Shown here piece after piece: positions 27,388-36,260 of a stretch of DNA of 64,000 nt. The DNA comes from an uncultured Croceitalea sp. (GTDB lineage Bacteria > Bacteroidota > Bacteroidia > Flavobacteriales > Flavobacteriaceae): assembly GCA_947494805.1 (NCBI GenBank), contig CANLWK010000004.1, positions 62,001-126,000 of the forward strand, read 5' to 3'. Below the pieces are notes generated by a model. It was given only the letters and a program-made list of their open reading frames with translations, made no database searches and was not told where the DNA came from. The position numbers and the translations under genes are program-made. The stretch's first letter is position 1. Every line of letters starts with the position of its first letter.

Positions 27388-29568
27388 ATGAACAAAAATG
27401 TATTGAGCCTTTGGCTTATATTATTATTTTGTGGTGTTGGTTACGCACAAAATACGTTAGAAATAAAAATATTTACAGAGAAGGAAAAGGAGCCCCTACT
27501 TGGAGCTACCATTTTCATAGAAAGCCTTAATAAAGGAGCAACAACAAACTTTGATGGCGTTGCTATTTTGGAAGATATTCCCAATGGAACGTATACGTTA
27601 CAAATTTCATTTTTGGGTTTTGAACCCCAAGAACAACCCATTACGGTACCCTTGACCAGTGAACTCATTTTCTACTTAAAAGAAGACGAAAATGCGCTCG
27701 ACGAGGTAATCGTACAATCCACAAGAAGTACAAGAACAATCAAGAAAATCCCGACTCGAATAGAGTATATTGGAGCCGAGGAACTGGGTGAAAAAGCGAT
27801 AATGAATCCCACCAATATTTCTATGGTACTGCGCGAAAGTACAGGAATACAAATGCAACAGACCTCATTGAGCAGTGCAAATACCAATATTAGAATTCAA
27901 GGTTTGGATGGGCGTTACACCCAGCTATTACGCGATGGTTTTCCACTCTACAGTGGTTTTTCAAGTGGACTGAGCATCTTACAGATACCTCCATTGGACT
28001 TAAGACAATTTGAAATCATTAAGGGAAGTTCCTCAACATTATATGGTGGCGGTGCCATAGCAGGCTTGGTAAATATGGTGTCCAAAACACCAGAGGAAGA
28101 GCCAACCTTGGATATTATGCTAACACAGACCCAGGCACTGGGAAGTACTGCCAATGTTTTTTATGGAGAGCGAAAGAACAAATGGGGCTGGACACTTTAC
28201 GGCTCGGGTCACTACCAAAAAGCTTTTGACCCTGAGAATGATGGCTTTAGTAATTTACCCCTGACCCAATCTATAAGTTTTAATCCCAAACTATTTTACT
28301 ATCCTTCGGACAACACAACTTTTTGGTTTGGAATTAATGGAACTTATGATGACAGAATAGGTGGGGATATTACAAAAATTGAAGAAGGTGAAAATGGCAT
28401 TCATCAATTTACGGAAGAGAACCTATCCAAACGAGTAAGCACACAAGCTGTTTTTGAGTCTCGGTTAGATTCCGTTCAATCCATTTCCATAAAGAACAGC
28501 ATTGCTTTTTTTGATAGAAGTTTGGAAATACCCGATTTATTCTTCAGAGGCAATCAATGGAACACTTTTACAGAAGCTGCCTATCAAAAACAGGGAATTA
28601 GGTCAGATTGGGTTTTGGGGGCAAACCTTTATACCACATCATTTGATGAGCGGGATAACCCATTGGAACGGGACCAACAAGATGTTACAGCGGGATTGTT
28701 CGCCAACGCCATTTATGACCTATCAGAACAGTGGATTCTTGAAACGGGACTACGTACAGATTATGCCATAGATTGGGGTTTTTTTGCACTGCCAAGGGTT
28801 TCACTATTGTTTAAATCAAACAATAACTTTTCAAGTAGACTCGGTGGTGGTTTGGGCTATAAAGTTCCAGATATATTTACCGAGGAAGCTGAATTCATCA
28901 ACTTTAGAAATGTATTGCGAATTGATAAAGATGTGCTGAAAGCGGAACGTTCTTATGGTCTTAATTTGGATTTTAACTACCAAACGAGGTTGACAAACGA
29001 CATAGGCTTTTCTATCAATCAATTATTTTATCTCACCGCAATTAGGGATGGATTGCTACTCAATCCTAATGCTGATGATTTCTTTCAGTTTGAAAATGCA
29101 TCTGGTGAAATTCTTAGTAGAGGTGCAGAAACGAACATCAAGTTTACCTATGAAGATTTTAGGTGGTTTTTGAACTATGCATTTATTGATACACGACTCA
29201 ATTATCTACCAGATAATCCGCAAAAACCACTAACGGCAAGGCATAATGCAGGAAGTGTTTTGATGTATGAATCCGAAAAATGGCGTATTGGTTATGAGAC
29301 CTATTACACGGGAAAACAATTGCTGTCCAATGGTATGGAAACGACAGACTTTTTTACGATGGGGTTGCTGGCAATGCGTAATTTTAAATGGGGAAGTACA
29401 TTTGTGAATTTTGAGAATTTTACAGACCGAAGACAGAGCCGTTTTTCACCTTTGGTACTACCGCCACACGAAAACCCTACCTTTCCAGAAATATATGCGC
29501 CTACGGACGGATTTATTTTTAGTGTAGGCGTTATTCTGAAACCTTTCGGAAATGAAGACAATGATTAA
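27388..29568 (+). CDS. TonB-dependent receptor of a metal-handling cluster
   Basis: A 726-residue outer-membrane receptor. The signal peptide ends at YAQN. A carboxypeptidase-regulatory-like domain (about 22-105, EKEPLLGATIFIESLNKG) is followed by a plug with TNIRIQGLDGRYTQLLRDGF and KGSSSTLYGGGAIAGLVNM. The barrel runs to the C-terminus. There is no STN domain, so it is a transporter and not a transducer. It is sandwiched between DUF6660 and a Fur regulator, which suggests uptake of a metal or metallophore. The fur start codon lies inside its last codons. Confidence 0.9.
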   Translation: MNKNVLSLWLILLFCGVGYAQNTLEIKIFTEKEKEPLLGATIFIESLNKGATTNFDGVAILEDIPNGTYTLQISFLGFEPQEQPITVPLTSELIFYLKEDENALDEVIVQSTRSTRTIKKIPTRIEYIGAEELGEKAIMNPTNISMVLRESTGIQMQQTSLSSANTNIRIQGLDGRYTQLLRDGFPLYSGFSSGLSILQIPPLDLRQFEIIKGSSSTLYGGGAIAGLVNMVSKTPEEEPTLDIMLTQTQALGSTANVFYGERKNKWGWTLYGSGHYQKAFDPENDGFSNLPLTQSISFNPKLFYYPSDNTTFWFGINGTYDDRIGGDITKIEEGENGIHQFTEENLSKRVSTQAVFESRLDSVQSISIKNSIAFFDRSLEIPDLFFRGNQWNTFTEAAYQKQGIRSDWVLGANLYTTSFDERDNPLERDQQDVTAGLFANAIYDLSEQWILETGLRTDYAIDWGFFALPRVSLLFKSNNNFSSRLGGGLGYKVPDIFTEEAEFINFRNVLRIDKDVLKAERSYGLNLDFNYQTRLTNDIGFSINQLFYLTAIRDGLLLNPNADDFFQFENASGEILSRGAETNIKFTYEDFRWFLNYAFIDTRLNYLPDNPQKPLTARHNAGSVLMYESEKWRIGYETYYTGKQLLSNGMETTDFFTMGLLAMRNFKWGSTFVNFENFTDRRQSRFSPLVLPPHENPTFPEIYAPTDGFIFSVGVILKPFGNEDND

Positions 29569-29995
29569 ATCAAAAAACAATATGATACCTTCAGATAAAT
29601 TTTTGGAAAGCAAAGGCGTAAGACCTACCGCAATGCGCCTTTTGGTTTTTCAACATCTTGCAAAATCTAAAGTGGCAAAGACCCTTTCAGATATAGAAAA
29701 CGCCTTTGCCAAAGCGGACAGGACAACCTTGTTTAGAACACTAAAAACCTTTGAGCAAAAACGTGTCGTCCATCAGATAGACGATGGTTCGGGCATTATG
29801 AAATATGCGCTATGCGAAGAAGGCTGCAATTGCGAATTGGAAAGAGACTTACATCTCCATTTTCATTGCACCAATTGTGGTGAGACCATATGTCTTACCG
29901 AACAGAAAATACCACATATCAATCTACCTGATGGTTTCGTTGCCGAAAACGCCAACTTGGTTCTAAAAGGAATTTGCGATAAGTGTAGCGGGTAA
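29552..29995 (+). CDS. Fur-family transcriptional regulator (Zur-like)
   Basis: A 147-residue regulator; the first ATG overlaps the receptor gene by 17 bp, and further Met codons follow at 29564 and 29582. The HTH region (KGVRPTAMRLLVFQHLAKSK) precedes the dimerization domain with HLHFHCTNCGETICL and a terminal GICDKCSG pair, which form the structural CxxC...CxxC zinc site. An inserted EEGCNCELE near residue 90 adds Cys residues unlike classic Fur. It probably controls the receptor, DUF6660 and ATPase genes according to Zn or a related metal. Confidence 0.9.
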   Translation: MKTMIKSKNNMIPSDKFLESKGVRPTAMRLLVFQHLAKSKVAKTLSDIENAFAKADRTTLFRTLKTFEQKRVVHQIDDGSGIMKYALCEEGCNCELERDLHLHFHCTNCGETICLTEQKIPHINLPDGFVAENANLVLKGICDKCSG

Positions 29996-30049
29996 TAAAT
30001 GCACTTCCATTGCATTGCCCTATTAAATATCTTGAGCTTGAAAAAATGA

Positions 30050-30424
30050 ATGATGAAATTAAACACGTTTATTCCAAACGGCTTAAGAAGTTTTTATCTG
30101 AACGAATTGAACCTATACCGTTCTTCACTGCAAAGTGGAAATCTGTCCCAAGCTTGGCACCATCTTGAACGTTCCCATATTCTTGGCCAGTCCTATCCTT
30201 TAGAACATACCTATACGCATTGGCTAATGTTGAAATTCGGATTTCGACAACGAAGTGTAAAAGAAGTGATGGGACAGGCAATACGTCTTTTGGTAGGGGG
30301 CTGGAAATCATTCATTGACCACGTGCCCCTTGGCAATACGGGTGGAAGTGACATACCTCCACTTAAAAAAATGGAACTGCCAGAAGACATTGCCGATATT
30401 TTAAGTACCTACCGAAAAAATTAA
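30050..30424 (+). CDS. DUF3703 protein
   Basis: A 124-residue soluble protein matching DUF3703: QAWHHLERSHILGQ, a spaced His (EHTYTHWLML), the RQRSVKEVMGQAIRLL helix and a VPLGNTGGSDIPP loop. Members are usually encoded beside heavy-metal exporters, and the conserved His/Glu residues hint at metal binding. The stop overlaps the start of the P-type ATPase by one base, so the two are translationally coupled. Confidence 0.85.
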   Translation: MMKLNTFIPNGLRSFYLNELNLYRSSLQSGNLSQAWHHLERSHILGQSYPLEHTYTHWLMLKFGFRQRSVKEVMGQAIRLLVGGWKSFIDHVPLGNTGGSDIPPLKKMELPEDIADILSTYRKN

Positions 30425-32385
30425 TGAAAAAGAAAAAAGTCAACTTAAGGGATGTAGCCCCTGAAGAACACCATCACCATCACGATGATGGCCACAATCA
30501 CAATACCTCAAAAGAAACATCAAATTTAAAGCCATACCCACCTGCTATTTTCAGTTTTGTTCTGCTGATTACTGGTATTGCCATTGATTATTTCGACACC
30601 TTTTCATTCTTCAGAGGATGGGCCAGGGTCGTTTGGTATTTAGTGGCTTATATACCTGTTGGTCTTCCTGTAATAAAAGAAGGATGGAAAAGTATTGTTA
30701 GGGGCGATTTCTTTACCGAATTTCTATTGATGTCAATAGCCACTTTAGGTGCATTTGCCATTAAAGAATATCCTGAAGGTGTTGCGGTAATGTTATTCTA
30801 TTCGGTGGGAGAACTTTTTCAGGCGTCGGCCGTAAAACGTGCCAAAGGAAACATAAAAACGCTTTTGGATGCGCGACCTGATATCGCAATGGTTCAGCGT
30901 AATGGGGATTTTGTCTCCGCGCATCCCGAAACAGTTACCATTGGTGAAAAGATACAGGTGCGCGTAGGTGAAAAAATTCCTTTGGATGGAATTCTACTAT
31001 CTAAAAAAGCATCCTTAAATACCGCTGCGATTACGGGCGAAAGCAGACCCGACACCATCGCCAAAGGCGAAAACGTCTATGCAGGAAGTATCAACCTCAA
31101 TGAGGTCATTGAGATAGAGACCACCAAGGAATTTAAGGACAGTTCCATCACACGGATTTTGGATATGGTGCAGAACGCTACCGCTCGAAAATCAAAAACC
31201 GAACTGTTCATTAGAAAATTCGCTAGGGTATATACGCCTATTGTGGTTTTCTTGGCCATCGGATTGACATTTTTACCCTATTTATTTGTGGATGAATATG
31301 TATTCAGGGATTGGTTTTATCGTGCCCTAATATTCTTGGTGATTTCCTGTCCCTGTGCCCTGGTCATTTCCATTCCGTTAGGATATTTCGGTGGTTTGGG
31401 CGCAGCATCTAGAAACGGTATTCTTTTCAAAGGAGCTTCTTTTTTGGATGCAATGACCAAAGTGAATACCGTGGTAATGGACAAAACGGGCACTGTTACC
31501 AAAGGGGTCTTTAAGATTAAGGAAGTAGTCAATAAATCAGATTTTAAAGAAGCGGAATTTATGCAGTACCTGATGGCGATGGAAGAGCAATCTACCCATC
31601 TCATTGCAAAGGCAATACTGGAATACAAAACCGATGGTGCGGATTTTGAAGCAACCGACGTTTCGGAGGTTGCAGGGAAGGGATTGAAAGGCAGTGTCAA
31701 CGGAAAACAGGTTTTGGTCGGAAATAAAGGGCTGATGGCTTCTTTCGGTATTAAAGTTCCCAAAGAAACAGATACCATAGTCGAATCCATAGTAATGGTA
31801 GTCATTGACGGAAAGTTTGCGGGCTACGTAACCATTGCCGACGAACTAAAGGAAGATGCCCACCAAGCCATAAAGCAAATTCGTGAAGCTGGGATTCAAC
31901 GTCTCATAATGCTTTCAGGTGATAAAAATTCCATCACGCAACAAATAGCCAGTGAATTGGGTATCGATTGGGCAAAAGGTGGTTTACTACCTGAAGATAA
32001 GCTAAATGAAGTTGAGGAACTAAAAAAACAACCTGACGTTACGGTAGCCTTTATGGGTGATGGTATTAACGATGCGCCCGTACTGGCTTCAAGTGATGTT
32101 GGTATCGCTATGGGGGGTCTGGGCAGCGATGTAGCCATTGAATCGGCTGATGTTATCATCCAGACCGACCAACCGAGTAAAATAGCTAGAGCAGTCCAAA
32201 TTGGTCGTTCTACCCGCAACATAGTATGGCAAAATATTGGTTTGGCATTTGGGATAAAAGCCATCGTGCTGATTCTAGGCGCTGGTGGTCTGGCCACGAT
32301 GTGGGAAGCTGTTTTTGCAGACGTAGGTGTAGCGCTTTTGGCTATTTTAAATGCGATACGATTACAAAGAATGAAATGGTCGTAA
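30424..32385 (+). CDS. Heavy-metal P1B-type ATPase (Zn/Cd/Pb branch)
   Basis: A 653-residue P-type ATPase. In place of an HMA domain the N-terminus is a His-rich tail (EEHHHHHDDGHNHN). Motifs: TGE in AAITGESRP, CPC in ISCPCALVISIPLGYFGG, DKTGT in VMDKTGTVTKG and GDGIND in AFMGDGINDAPV. The CPC context with SIPLGYFGG points to divalent zinc/cadmium transport. The normally invariant nucleotide-binding His-Pro reads His-Leu (STHLIAKAI), which may affect ATP affinity. It would export Zn(II)/Cd(II); with Fur and DUF3703 it closes the metal cargo next to the transfer genes. Confidence 0.92.
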   Translation: MKKKKVNLRDVAPEEHHHHHDDGHNHNTSKETSNLKPYPPAIFSFVLLITGIAIDYFDTFSFFRGWARVVWYLVAYIPVGLPVIKEGWKSIVRGDFFTEFLLMSIATLGAFAIKEYPEGVAVMLFYSVGELFQASAVKRAKGNIKTLLDARPDIAMVQRNGDFVSAHPETVTIGEKIQVRVGEKIPLDGILLSKKASLNTAAITGESRPDTIAKGENVYAGSINLNEVIEIETTKEFKDSSITRILDMVQNATARKSKTELFIRKFARVYTPIVVFLAIGLTFLPYLFVDEYVFRDWFYRALIFLVISCPCALVISIPLGYFGGLGAASRNGILFKGASFLDAMTKVNTVVMDKTGTVTKGVFKIKEVVNKSDFKEAEFMQYLMAMEEQSTHLIAKAILEYKTDGADFEATDVSEVAGKGLKGSVNGKQVLVGNKGLMASFGIKVPKETDTIVESIVMVVIDGKFAGYVTIADELKEDAHQAIKQIREAGIQRLIMLSGDKNSITQQIASELGIDWAKGGLLPEDKLNEVEELKKQPDVTVAFMGDGINDAPVLASSDVGIAMGGLGSDVAIESADVIIQTDQPSKIARAVQIGRSTRNIVWQNIGLAFGIKAIVLILGAGGLATMWEAVFADVGVALLAILNAIRLQRMKWS

Positions 32386-32395
32386 TAAAAGCATA

Positions 32396-32416
32396 GCCCT
32401 GACCAATATCCAGGGC
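32396..32416. terminator. Weak hairpin between the P-ATPase and traN
   Basis: GCCCTG (32396-32401) pairs with CAGGGC (32411-32416) in the 47-bp gap where the two convergent genes meet. Neither side has a good T run (only a CTTTTATT stretch on the minus strand), so it is a possible bidirectional terminator of low certainty. Confidence 0.35.
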
Positions 32417-32432
32417 ATCTTGCTCATACAGG

Positions 32433-33245
32433 TTAACGCCAAGACAGAGTAACCTTTCGTGTCGTACCCAACTCCTGTAATTGTGCTATTACCTTTTCAT
32501 TTTTCGCAATGGTAAATTTAGGTACCGCATAGACCATCTTGACCTTTGTATTCGGCAGTATTTGTGCAGGTTTGTTATGTACATATACAGGTTCTAATGG
32601 AAGTTCTTGATAAGAGGCATTCCGTTTTTTATTGCCATTCACCTTGAAGATTTTTAGGTAATCAAAATCAAAGCGCACCCCTGATTTGTTTTCAATTTCA
32701 AATTGTAGAAATACATTATCCCCGTGATATTTAAGATTATTTAAGGTCAGAACAATTCCCCCTTCTTTCTTTCTGATATGTTTTTCTTCTCGAAGGTTCA
32801 ACAATGATTCACAGGATCTGCGAAGCAGTTCCGGAGAATCATTGACCGAAATGTTCACATCCATATCGTCTTCTGCTAGGACTTCCTCTTTTGGATGCCT
32901 TTGGGCATCCCCTATACTTTCTTGAACAGAAATGAATCGATTGGGATTCTCTAGATGTTCGGCATACTCTAAGATATAGGAGTATACTTTGCCATCCGTG
33001 GTAATCACCAATAAATTACTTGGTTCCCCTTTTACGGCTTTCAATAGTCCTAAGTTTTGTTCTTTTTCACGATTGTAGGTGAACACAAAATATTCTGAAC
33101 CCGTAATGCCCTGCTTTATATCTGAGGGAAAGAACAAGGCCATCGTCATTGTTGAATTGGCATAAATAGTGTCCAATGTTTTTGTGTTTGTTGCGTGAAC
33201 TGGGTGAAACAAACCCAAGCTCAACAGTATTAGTATCTTTTTCAT
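32433..33245 (-). CDS. traN: Conjugative transposon protein TraN (DUF4138), ICE-1
   Basis: A 270-residue exported protein, the VirB9-like outer component of Bacteroides-type conjugation. It has a signal peptide and the family's opening LDTIYANSTMTMALFFPSDI and QGITGSEYFVFTYNREKEQN. Its C-terminal strand pattern (LFVYAVPKF type) is recognisable in VYAVPKFTIAKNEK. It is the last gene of the minus-strand tra operon, directly beside the metal cargo. A clear homologue lies at 59255-60085. Confidence 0.92.
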   Translation of the reverse strand: MKKILILLSLGLFHPVHATNTKTLDTIYANSTMTMALFFPSDIKQGITGSEYFVFTYNREKEQNLGLLKAVKGEPSNLLVITTDGKVYSYILEYAEHLENPNRFISVQESIGDAQRHPKEEVLAEDDMDVNISVNDSPELLRRSCESLLNLREEKHIRKKEGGIVLTLNNLKYHGDNVFLQFEIENKSGVRFDFDYLKIFKVNGNKKRNASYQELPLEPVYVHNKPAQILPNTKVKMVYAVPKFTIAKNEKVIAQLQELGTTRKVTLSWR

Positions 33246-33257
33246 ATCCTATATTTT

Positions 33258-34199
33258 TTATTGCCGTGTATCGACTTTTACTATGAGTTTATAATTAGGG
33301 TTGACCGTCACTTTTACCTGTCGGTTAGAGCGTTGGAACAACCTTTTGATTCCTGTGACCTGTGGTACGCCAGGTACATTAATATCATCTACTACATCTC
33401 CCAAAACCTGTTGCCGCAACTCTTCGTGAAAACTGTTTTTGATATAGATACCTTCCAACCTGTCTCTAAAATCATATGCTTTAAAAGACAACGGAACATC
33501 ATCAATGTTTTCGATTTGTAACAAAACCCGATTGGGTTTAAAGCTGACAATACCAAACAGTGTTGTATTCTTTGGAACCAATACCCCATCAATTTCGACA
33601 TTGTGCAAGGTGCGCATTTGTAAACGGTCATTGACCTTAATGACCTGCTTCTTATCAATCATTACAGTAATGCTTGGTGCATTTGCCATTTCTTCTACAG
33701 GCAAGGGATTTGAAGCAAAAAACAACTGTTGTTCCAATGCCAAGGCCTTCGGGTCAATTTTCTCTATCGATGTTGAAAATTCCTTTTTTTGTGCTTTCTG
33801 TTTCTTTGCTATCGCATTGACCACACTATCCCGAACAGGATTCGTTGCCCGAAAAGTACCTGTAGTGTAATTGATGCGGCTATTGTTATAGATACTATCC
33901 ACCATCCGTATCTTTTCTTTTTCCAAAAAATCAGGGTCAAAGACCCCTGTGGAATCCAGATACTTTTCATCATAGATACTGGGTGCGTTGGTTTGCCTGA
34001 CTTCTTTTAAATCATCCACTGCATCCAATCTGGATGTATAATCATCAATAGGGTTTTCCAGTACGGGAACCTGTGTTTGTTGCAGTTCATCTTTTTGGGA
34101 ATCATCCTCACCAAATGCCAAAATGGAATACGTGATGATAAAAATGACCACTGCCCCGATAACTGCGATAAACGTTATTTTTTTCTTATCCAATTTCAT
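33258..34199 (-). CDS. traM: Conjugative transposon protein TraM, ICE-1
   Basis: A 313-residue VirB10-like protein. It has a short cytoplasmic N-terminus, one membrane helix (about 10-30) and a proline/acidic linker. The C-terminal beta domain has NTRLQ-type features (VNDRLQMRTLHNVEIDGVLV, then PKNTTLFGIVSFKPNRVLLQ). A conserved NAPSIYDEKYLDSTG block sits in the linker. It bridges inner and outer membranes of the transfer channel. The homologue at 60082-61011 shares the same blocks. Confidence 0.92.
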   Translation of the reverse strand: MKLDKKKITFIAVIGAVVIFIITYSILAFGEDDSQKDELQQTQVPVLENPIDDYTSRLDAVDDLKEVRQTNAPSIYDEKYLDSTGVFDPDFLEKEKIRMVDSIYNNSRINYTTGTFRATNPVRDSVVNAIAKKQKAQKKEFSTSIEKIDPKALALEQQLFFASNPLPVEEMANAPSITVMIDKKQVIKVNDRLQMRTLHNVEIDGVLVPKNTTLFGIVSFKPNRVLLQIENIDDVPLSFKAYDFRDRLEGIYIKNSFHEELRQQVLGDVVDDINVPGVPQVTGIKRLFQRSNRQVKVTVNPNYKLIVKVDTRQ

Positions 34200-34210
34200 A
34201 ATCTAAATTT

Positions 34211-34828
34211 TTACTGTCGATTATCGACTTTCTTTAAAGTGTTCTCGAAATAGTCCGTAATCAAGAGGGCGTGGGTGTTCTTGGGAAAATTTCGCTTTTC
34301 CAAATGCAACAATTTCCCTGTGGATACCAGTTCGTAGGTGTCGATTGCCGACCCCCTGTTGATTTGAAAAATAGTTACTGTTCTAAAGGGATATGGCTCT
34401 GCGGTAAGGTCTAGCTCCGATTCAATGCTGATAACCTTTTGCACCAAGGAATACTGCATCAAACGGTTATAGACACCATCAGCTTTTTTCTGTCGATATA
34501 CATTATCAACGGAGCTATCACCCAACCAAAGGGCTTTTTCAATATGGCTTTTAAAATTTGTAGCATCCAACCCATAAAAGTAGGAATGAAAGAGCCGTAA
34601 ATGCTCCAGAGCTTCTACCTCTAAATTTTCTTTTTCCTGTACCCATTGTAAGGGAATAACTTCTCCGTTCTTGCCAATGGCAAAAGAGCCGTTCAGTGCC
34701 TTATTGTACATTTTGTAGGATATGAGACTTGAAATAATGGTAGATAGAAAAGCCATTACAATAACAGCCAGCACTATAAATCGATTCATCTTCAATACCT
34801 CGTAAATGTTTTTATATGGAGTTTTCAT
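34211..34828 (-). CDS. traK: Conjugative transposon protein TraK, ICE-1
   Basis: A 205-residue VirB8-like inner-membrane protein. A basic start (MKTPYKNIYEVLKMNRFIVL) leads into one membrane helix, followed by a periplasmic domain with HSYFYGLDATNF and LWLGDSSVDNVYRQKKADGV. The C-terminal end (LLITDYFENTLKKVDNRQ) is shared with the ICE-2 copy at 61001-61621. It assembles the channel core with TraM and TraJ. Confidence 0.92.
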   Translation of the reverse strand: MKTPYKNIYEVLKMNRFIVLAVIVMAFLSTIISSLISYKMYNKALNGSFAIGKNGEVIPLQWVQEKENLEVEALEHLRLFHSYFYGLDATNFKSHIEKALWLGDSSVDNVYRQKKADGVYNRLMQYSLVQKVISIESELDLTAEPYPFRTVTIFQINRGSAIDTYELVSTGKLLHLEKRNFPKNTHALLITDYFENTLKKVDNRQ

Positions 34829-34838
34829 AAGCTATTTT

Positions 34839-35678
34839 TTATGTGAAAAGTTTAAAAGTGAAGGAGGTAGCGCGCTTGTACAGTTTGAACTTCAAAAAGA
34901 CGATAAAGCCAATCGTACCCAATTCTATAATGGGCGCAAAAAATGAGCTTCCGAAATCAAAGCCAAAGAGGTTTACCCAAAAATTGGTGGTAAACTCCGT
35001 GTACAAGGCATTGACAAATACATTCACCAGAAAAAATGCGGGAACCAGCATATATACTGCGGCGTACAATTTGAAAAAGGTATAGGCCATAGACCTGAAC
35101 TTCTCGAAGACGGCAAGGCTTATCACCAACGGAAAAAAGGCTTGCATTATCCCTAACAGGAAAAACCGTTCTGCCAGAAACAAGGGATAAATGAACAGGT
35201 CGAGCAACCAAAGGAATACACTCAGAATAAAGGCCAGTATTTTCAGTCCGAACAAAGGGGAACTTAATGCCTCAAACAACAAGGCCAGCCCTTTGCTAGC
35301 GGCTTCGAGTCCTCCTGTATCTTCTTCAATTTCCACATCCTGCAATTGCAAAGGCAATAATGTTGGAGCCGTATTACGATACTGTCCTTCAATGGCCACC
35401 AAAATGTTGTCAAACACCTCCAATACCTGACTGGAAAAGATGACCAGAATTACAATGACGAAATTCTTTATCAATTCTGTTGGGGTCAATCCCCAGGTAT
35501 ACCCATCCCTATTGGCAACACCCTCATTGTATTTTTTAAGGATATTGATTAAAAAGAATAGGATGGCGAGGGCTTTCATCCCTACGATGGTATACTGAAG
35601 AAAATCACTGTCTTTTATGGTCTGAAAGACAGCGTCTACATACTCTAATCCTCCTATTAATGGGATAGCCAATTGCAT
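34839..35678 (-). CDS. traJ: Conjugative transposon protein TraJ, ICE-1
   Basis: A 279-residue polytopic protein with about six membrane helices, the VirB6-like channel component. Landmarks are GLEYVDAVFQTIKDSDF, the NRDGYTWGLTPTELIKNF loop, the FLAERFFLLGIMQAFFPLVI helix pair and the C-terminal KFKLYKRATSF. Lies four bases after traI on the same strand. Confidence 0.92.
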   Translation of the reverse strand: MQLAIPLIGGLEYVDAVFQTIKDSDFLQYTIVGMKALAILFFLINILKKYNEGVANRDGYTWGLTPTELIKNFVIVILVIFSSQVLEVFDNILVAIEGQYRNTAPTLLPLQLQDVEIEEDTGGLEAASKGLALLFEALSSPLFGLKILAFILSVFLWLLDLFIYPLFLAERFFLLGIMQAFFPLVISLAVFEKFRSMAYTFFKLYAAVYMLVPAFFLVNVFVNALYTEFTTNFWVNLFGFDFGSSFFAPIIELGTIGFIVFLKFKLYKRATSFTFKLFT

Positions 35679-35681
35679 CGT

Positions 35682-36260
35682 TTAATAATTTGTAGCCCTG
35701 TTATTGATTTTGTCCTGCATTTCCCGAAAGGAAATAATGTCTTGGTACCGCTTGGTCTTACGCTCTATTTCGGCGACCATTTCCTTAGAGCGTGTTTCGC
35801 GTTCCTTTAATACCTCAGCCCGTTCAGCATCGGTCATTTTAAGGTAGTCACTCGAAAGTATCTGCTGAACAAAATCCAAGTCTTCCAACGAACTTTCAAT
35901 GATATTTTCAAAGGATTGCGATACTCTTGTGATTTCTTCGGGTTTGATGTATGAGGAGTTTAAAATGTGCCGTACATCGTTTCGGACCACATCAAAGAGG
36001 CGTTCGTTGTTACGGGCCAATTCCCGTACCGCCTTCAATTGTTTTACCACATTGCTCACTTTTTCAATGCGTTCTTTTTGCTGTCGCATAAACTCCACCG
36101 TCTTGATTAGGTTTTCCGTTTGCTTCGCGGCTTCCAAAATTTGCTTGCCCAGCGTGATAAAATTGGTGTTATCATACACTGGCATTCCTTGGCACGTAGC
36201 ACGTGCAGGCAATAAAAAAGTTCCGAGTGCCAAAAGGCACATAAAAATGAATCTTCTCAT
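35682..36260 (-). CDS. traI: Conjugative transposon protein TraI (DUF4141), ICE-1
   Basis: A 192-residue exported coiled-coil protein. After a signal peptide (ending ARATC) it has QGMPVYDNTNFITLGKQILE and long amphipathic helices ending KRYQDIISFREMQDKINNRA. It is VirB5-like in length and position. The start overlaps the end of traG by four bases. Confidence 0.88.
   Translation of the reverse strand: MRRFIFMCLLALGTFLLPARATCQGMPVYDNTNFITLGKQILEAAKQTENLIKTVEFMRQQKERIEKVSNVVKQLKAVRELARNNERLFDVVRNDVRHILNSSYIKPEEITRVSQSFENIIESSLEDLDFVQQILSSDYLKMTDAERAEVLKERETRSKEMVAEIERKTKRYQDIISFREMQDKINNRATNY

Noticed and set aside
13020-32385. ICE-1 relaxase, coupling protein or left att site within the metal region
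   Set aside because: None is visible in this stretch or before it, so the left boundary of ICE-1 must lie outside the window, or the metal genes belong to the chromosome.
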